Assembly (NCBI GenBank): GCA_900545455.1
Contig: UQZF01000034.1
Location: 1 to 19,767, forward strand
DNA from: an uncultured Eubacteriales bacterium
GTDB taxonomy: Bacteria > Bacillota > Clostridia > Lachnospirales > Lachnospiraceae
Length of the DNA: 19,767 nucleotides
Reading direction: 5' to 3'
Positions 15,871 to 19,767 of the stretch are shown here, one piece after another (positions within the stretch are counted from its first letter, which is position 1; each line of letters opens with the position of its first letter). A program made the position numbers and the translations under genes. Below the pieces are notes generated by a model. It saw only the letters and a program-made list of their open reading frames with translations, searched no databases and had not been told where the DNA came from.

Positions 15871-17055
15871 ATGAGTTATTTATTTACTTCAGAGTCGGTA
15901 ACCGAAGGACATCCTGACAAAATCTGTGACCAGGTATCGGATGCCATCCTCGATGCAATGCTCGAGCAGGATCCGATGAGCCGTGTAGCCTGTGAGACAC
16001 TCACCAACACAGGTTTCATTATGGTTATGGGTGAGATTACAACCAAGGCAAATGTTGATATTCCTGCTATTGTCAGAAAGACTGTAACAGATATAGGATA
16101 CAACAAATCAGAGTATGGCTTCGACGGCAACACATGTGCCGTTATGGTATCGCTCGACAAGCAGTCACCTGACATTGCAATGGGCGTTGACAAGGCACTC
16201 GAGGCAAAGGAAAATCAGATGACTGATGAGCAGATTGAGGCTATAGGTGCCGGAGATCAGGGTATGATGTTCGGATATGCTACCAATGAGACAGAGGAAT
16301 ATATTCCATATCCTATCGCACTTGCACACAGACTTGCAAGACAGCTCACCAAGGTGAGAAAGGACGGAACATTAAAGTATCTTCGTCCGGACGGCAAGAC
16401 ACAGGTTACCGTTGAGTACGATGACAACAACAAGCCCGTACATCTCAACGCTGTAGTTCTCTCGACACAGCATGATCCTGATGTGACACAGGAGCAGATT
16501 CACGAGGACATAAAGAAGTATGTATTCGATGAGATTCTTCCTAAGGAGCTTGTTGATGACAAAACAAAGATGTACATTAATCCTACAGGACGTTTTGTAA
16601 TCGGCGGACCTAACGGAGACAGCGGACTTACGGGACGTAAGATTATCGTTGACACCTACGGCGGATTCGCACGTCACGGCGGCGGAGCATTCTCAGGAAA
16701 GGACTGCACTAAGGTTGACCGTTCCGCAGCTTACGCAGCACGTTATGTTGCAAAGAACATAGTTGCCGCAGGACTTGCAGAGCGTTGTGAGATTCAGCTC
16801 TCCTACGCAATCGGTGTTGCGCAGCCTACATCAATCAACATTGATACCTTCGGCACAGGCAAGGTGTCTGACGAGAAGCTTTCGGAGATAGTGGCAGAGA
16901 ATTTTGATTTAAGACCTGCCGGAATCATCAAGATGCTTGACCTCAGACGTCCTATTTACAAGCAGACGGCAGCTTACGGACATTTCGGTCGTCATGATAT
17001 TGATGTGCCTTGGGAGAAACTTGACAAGGTTGACGTTTTAAAGAAATATTTGTAA
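15871..17055 (+). CDS. metK: S-adenosylmethionine synthetase
   Basis: A 394-residue cytoplasmic enzyme making S-adenosylmethionine from methionine and ATP. Signatures: FTSESVTEGHPDKICDQVSD at the N-terminus (ATP and metal binding), GAGDQG at 126-131, and the P-loop-like GGGAFSGKD at 270-278 followed by CTKVDRSAAY, where many family members have Pro in place of Cys279. The C-terminus YGHFGR then PWE is typical and the length is normal. The start at 15871 is chosen because AAAGGAG stands at 15858-15864; the longer frame from 15805 would begin inside the terminator hairpin. Expression should be controlled by the SAM-I riboswitch and its terminator in the leader. A strong terminator follows. Confidence 0.98.
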   Translation: MSYLFTSESVTEGHPDKICDQVSDAILDAMLEQDPMSRVACETLTNTGFIMVMGEITTKANVDIPAIVRKTVTDIGYNKSEYGFDGNTCAVMVSLDKQSPDIAMGVDKALEAKENQMTDEQIEAIGAGDQGMMFGYATNETEEYIPYPIALAHRLARQLTKVRKDGTLKYLRPDGKTQVTVEYDDNNKPVHLNAVVLSTQHDPDVTQEQIHEDIKKYVFDEILPKELVDDKTKMYINPTGRFVIGGPNGDSGLTGRKIIVDTYGGFARHGGGAFSGKDCTKVDRSAAYAARYVAKNIVAAGLAERCEIQLSYAIGVAQPTSINIDTFGTGKVSDEKLSEIVAENFDLRPAGIIKMLDLRRPIYKQTAAYGHFGRHDIDVPWEKLDKVDVLKKYL

Positions 17056-17103
17056 TTGTTTATATTTAATTTATAAACTCGCACACAATAATGTGATACA
17101 ATA

Positions 17104-17133
17104 GACGCATAAGCATGGCTTGTGCGTCTTTTT
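17104..17133 (+). terminator. terminator after metK
   Basis: GACGCATAAGC (17104-17114) pairs with GCTTGTGCGTC (17118-17128) with one G-T pair and a three-base loop, followed by a T run to 17133. It lies about 50 bases after the metK stop. I see no strong promoter between it and the kinase gene. Confidence 0.88.
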
Positions 17134-17172
17134 GGTATGCGCGGTCATTATGTGATAAAGAGGTAACGGATA

Positions 17173-18684
17173 ATGAAGTTAAAGACAAAAATGCAGCTTG
17201 CATTCTGCATGCTGTGTATAGTTCCGATAATTCTTATAGTTGCGGTTTTAAGTCTTGGAACCTATAAGCTAAAGACCATCTACCACACCTACAAGATAGA
17301 TATGAACACCTACACGGTTATGTTTAACCCGATGCTTGCGTTCAATGCGGTCAACTCAAGCATACAGAATGAGCTTGAGGCGGTGAGGGATGCCAATCCC
17401 GACCTGCTGTGCGATTCGGATTATCTTACGGAGTACTGCAACGGGCTCACGAACGACTCGACGGATATTATCGTGAACCTTGACGGACAGTATGTTTTTT
17501 CAAATTATAACGATGAGACGCTTGAGGATGAGCTGTATGAGGAGCTTGCTAAGCTGGAAAAGCTCGGACAGCTGGACGGCTTGCAGGGTGGAATGTACTT
17601 AGGCGGTAATCTGCAGATGCTTGTCAACAGAGTGCTTTTCAAGTGCAGCGACGGAAAAGAGGGAAGGCTTTACATTATAACACACATAGAGCACATTGTT
17701 CCGCAGGTCAAGAACATGGTCATTCTTTTCCTTATGTGTCTTGCAATCATTCTTATTGCGGCGAGCGGATGTATAAGTGTCTGGGTGTACAGAGGACTTG
17801 TATCGCCTATCAAGAAGCTTAGGGATGCAACCCACAACATAACGGAGGGCAATCTTGACTTTACGTTGAAGAACAAGAGACATGATGAAATCGGAGAACT
17901 CATCGACGACTTCGAGGTCATGAGAAAGAGGTTAAAGGAGTCGGCGGAGGAGAAGATTCAGAATGACAAGGAGAGCCGCGAGCTCATAAGCAATATCTCT
18001 CACGACTTAAAGACACCTATGACCGCTATCAAGGGCTACGTCGAGGGAATCATGGACGGCGTCGCGGATACACCGGAGAAGATGGACAGATATGTCAGAA
18101 CGATATATAATAAGACAGTGGATATGGATAAGCTTATAAATGAGCTTACGCTTTATTCCAAGATTGATGCAAATAAGATACCATATAATTTTAACAAGAT
18201 TAATGTCGCCGATTATTTTGACGATTGCATAAGTGAGCTCAAGGTTGAGCTTGATTCTAAGAACATTGAGCTTGGATATTTCAATTACGCGGACAAAGCG
18301 GCGGTGATAATCGCTGATCCGGAACAGTTGAAGCGCGTAATCAACAACATTATAAGCAATTCCGTGAAGTATATGTCGCCGGACAGAAAGGGAATCATCA
18401 ACATAAGGATAAGCGATGCGGATGATTTTGTGCAGTTCGAGATTGAGGACAACGGAAAGGGAATTGCACAGAAAGATGTCCAGTACATTTTTGACAGGTT
18501 CTATCGCACGGATTCTTCAAGAAATTCAGCGCAGGGAGGAAGCGGCATCGGACTTTCCATTGTGAAGAAGATTATAAGCGACCATGGCGGACAGATATGG
18601 GCGACGAGCAAGGAAGGAACCGGAACCGTAATGCACTTTGTGCTCAGAAAATATAAAAACCAGGAGAGTGGAAGCAATGAGTAA
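17173..18684 (+). CDS. two-component sensor histidine kinase
   Basis: A 503-residue membrane kinase. Two membrane helices (about 9-29 and 181-206) enclose an extracellular sensor of about 150 residues with no motif I recognise. A HAMP linker (about 207-258) comes next, then the dimerisation/phosphoacceptor helix with ISNISHDLKTP (His277). The ATPase domain follows, with N box NNIISNSVKY, G1 box DNGKGI, F box IFDRFYR and G2 box GGSGIGLS. All catalytic motifs are intact. The kinase should phosphorylate the regulator encoded next, whose gene overlaps it by eight bases. GAGGTAA precedes the ATG at 17173. The signal sensed is unknown; neighbouring genes give no strong hint. Confidence 0.95.
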   Translation: MKLKTKMQLAFCMLCIVPIILIVAVLSLGTYKLKTIYHTYKIDMNTYTVMFNPMLAFNAVNSSIQNELEAVRDANPDLLCDSDYLTEYCNGLTNDSTDIIVNLDGQYVFSNYNDETLEDELYEELAKLEKLGQLDGLQGGMYLGGNLQMLVNRVLFKCSDGKEGRLYIITHIEHIVPQVKNMVILFLMCLAIILIAASGCISVWVYRGLVSPIKKLRDATHNITEGNLDFTLKNKRHDEIGELIDDFEVMRKRLKESAEEKIQNDKESRELISNISHDLKTPMTAIKGYVEGIMDGVADTPEKMDRYVRTIYNKTVDMDKLINELTLYSKIDANKIPYNFNKINVADYFDDCISELKVELDSKNIELGYFNYADKAAVIIADPEQLKRVINNIISNSVKYMSPDRKGIINIRISDADDFVQFEIEDNGKGIAQKDVQYIFDRFYRTDSSRNSAQGGSGIGLSIVKKIISDHGGQIWATSKEGTGTVMHFVLRKYKNQESGSNE

Positions 18685-19366
18685 AATATTGATTATCGAG
18701 GATGAGGAAAGTATCGCTGAGCTTGAGAGAGATTATCTGGAGATAAGCAGCTACGATGTGACTATATGCAATGATGGCGAGAAGGGGCTCAAGGAAGCTC
18801 TTGACAACGACTATGATTTGTACATTCTTGACCTCATGCTGCCGGGAGTTGACGGCTTTGAGATTTGCAAGGCGATAAGAAATAAGAAGAACACACCTAT
18901 AATTATGGTGTCCGCCAAGAAAGATGATATAGACAAGATAAGAGGTTTGGGGCTCGGTGCCGATGACTATATGACCAAGCCTTTCAGTCCGAGCGAACTT
19001 GTTGCCAGAGTTAAGGCACATCTTGCCAGATATGAGAGACTTGTCGGAAGTGCGATGCCGGAGAACGACATTATCGAAATCAGAGGGCTCAAGATAGACA
19101 AGACGGCGCGCCGTGTATTTGTAAACGGCGAGGAAAAGACCTTCACGACGAAGGAATTTGACCTTCTCACATTCCTGGCACAGAACCCTAATCATGTATT
19201 TTCTAAGGAAGAACTGTTTAACAAGATCTGGGATATGGAGTCAATCGGTGACATCGCGACTGTTACCGTGCATATCAAGAAGATAAGAGAGAAAATTGAG
19301 TTCGACACCTCTAACCCACAGTACATAGATACTATTTGGGGCGTCGGGTACAGATTCAAGGCGTAA
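18677..19366 (+). CDS. OmpR/PhoB-family response regulator
   Basis: A 229-residue DNA-binding regulator. The receiver domain (1 to about 118) has the acidic pocket IIEDEE, the phosphoacceptor Asp52 in ILDLMLPGVDG, a conserved Ser79 in IIMVSA and Lys101 in MTKPF. The C-terminal winged helix (about 130-229) carries LTFLAQNPNHVFSKEELFNKIW and ends YIDTIWGVGYRFKA, typical of the OmpR/PhoB group. The start at 18677 overlaps the kinase stop (ATGAGTAA), a sign of coupled translation; an in-frame start at 18638 would add 13 residues from inside the kinase gene and is not needed. The targets are unknown. Confidence 0.96.
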   Translation: MSKILIIEDEESIAELERDYLEISSYDVTICNDGEKGLKEALDNDYDLYILDLMLPGVDGFEICKAIRNKKNTPIIMVSAKKDDIDKIRGLGLGADDYMTKPFSPSELVARVKAHLARYERLVGSAMPENDIIEIRGLKIDKTARRVFVNGEEKTFTTKEFDLLTFLAQNPNHVFSKEELFNKIWDMESIGDIATVTVHIKKIREKIEFDTSNPQYIDTIWGVGYRFKA

Positions 19367-19377
19367 TCGGTGATTTG

Positions 19378-19767
19378 ATGAAGGACATAAGAGAACATAT
19401 TATATATGAAGATAATGATATCTGCGTGTGTCATAAGCCGTCAGGCATGCTCACGCAGGCGGACAGGGGCTTTTCACAGGATATGGTGAGCGCGCTTTTG
19501 ACCTACGAGAGAAAGAAGGGCAGCAAAACCCCTTTCATAGCTCCGGTTAACAGGCTCGACAGACCTGTTGAGGGGCTCGTGCTATACGCGAAGAACAGCA
19601 AGGCGGCAGCGGCTCTCACGAAGCAGATTACAGGCGGTGAGGTCGCAAAGCGCTACTATGCCGTTGTGGATATTGATGCTGACGCGAAAAAGCGCTTAAG
19701 AGATACGCAGGGCAGCAGGGTGACACTTGAGGACTATCTTGTTAAGGATGCGCGGACGAACATGTCG
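19378..19767 (+). CDS. RluA-family pseudouridine synthase (3' end beyond window)
   Basis: The first 130 codons of a gene cut by the window edge, with an open frame to base 19767. The protein begins MKDIREHIIYEDNDICVCHK with a KPSGMLTQ strand, and carries VNRLDRPVEGLVLYAKNSKA, the RluA-family catalytic block whose Asp in RLDR is the active-site residue. YYAVVD follows, another family landmark. It should isomerise uridine to pseudouridine in rRNA or tRNA; the target site cannot be told. The start lies 11 bases after the regulator stop, with only a weak GGTGA ribosome site, so it is probably cotranscribed and partly coupled. The link with the two-component pair may be incidental. Confidence 0.87.
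   Translation, partial: MKDIREHIIYEDNDICVCHKPSGMLTQADRGFSQDMVSALLTYERKKGSKTPFIAPVNRLDRPVEGLVLYAKNSKAAAALTKQITGGEVAKRYYAVVDIDADAKKRLRDTQGSRVTLEDYLVKDARTNMS

Noticed and set aside
1..19767. CRISPR arrays, tRNA or rRNA genes, insertion sequences, attachment sites, phage or defence genes
   Set aside because: I looked for spaced repeats, transposase or integrase motifs and tRNA-like folds and found none; gene content is housekeeping and signalling.

Overview
The window reads as an ordinary chromosomal stretch of a Gram-positive, probably motile anaerobe of the Clostridia. Lachnospiraceae is my best guess, but it rests on overall protein flavour and no search was run. Supporting signs are an S-box (SAM-I) leader on metK, a CBS/DHH family II pyrophosphatase, LysM/G5/M23 wall hydrolases, paired half-transporters, AGGAGG-type ribosome binding sites, sigma-A-like promoters and chemoreceptors without outer-membrane features. 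Genes run on the plus strand except one minus-strand signalling block at 10278-15405.

Region 1 (1-3457): the end of one ABC exporter half-subunit, overlapping a complete partner, forms a heterodimeric exporter with one degenerate ATP site. A zinc-ribbon membrane protein of unknown role follows, closed by a strong terminator. Region 2 (3439-7031): a tightly packed run of Nudix hydrolase, CBS/DHH Mn-dependent pyrophosphatase, flavin reductase-like protein and shikimate kinase-like protein. Region 3 (7032-10280): a secreted LysM-G5-M23 murein hydrolase with an unusual promoter region (a match to the WalR box pattern and an 11-bp inverted repeat around the promoter), then murA. Both act on peptidoglycan, one cutting it and one starting precursor synthesis. 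A bidirectional terminator separates them from the minus-strand block.

Region 4 (10278-15405, minus): an intact chemoreceptor with a four-helix-type sensor region, and a separate transcription unit of a Cache-type chemoreceptor plus an HD-GYP c-di-GMP phosphodiesterase. Both genes of that second unit are interrupted by a reading-frame slip in this sequence, although domains on both sides of each slip are well preserved. Region 5 (15406-19767): a divergent promoter region, a SAM-I riboswitch with terminator and recognisable antiterminator, metK, then a sensor kinase/response regulator pair and the start of an RluA-family pseudouridine synthase that runs off the window.

I do not see a convincing undescribed multi-gene system. 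The observations most worth checking are the double frameshift in the chemoreceptor/HD-GYP unit, the WalR-like operator arrangement before the murein hydrolase, and the small leader hairpin set before the intact chemoreceptor.
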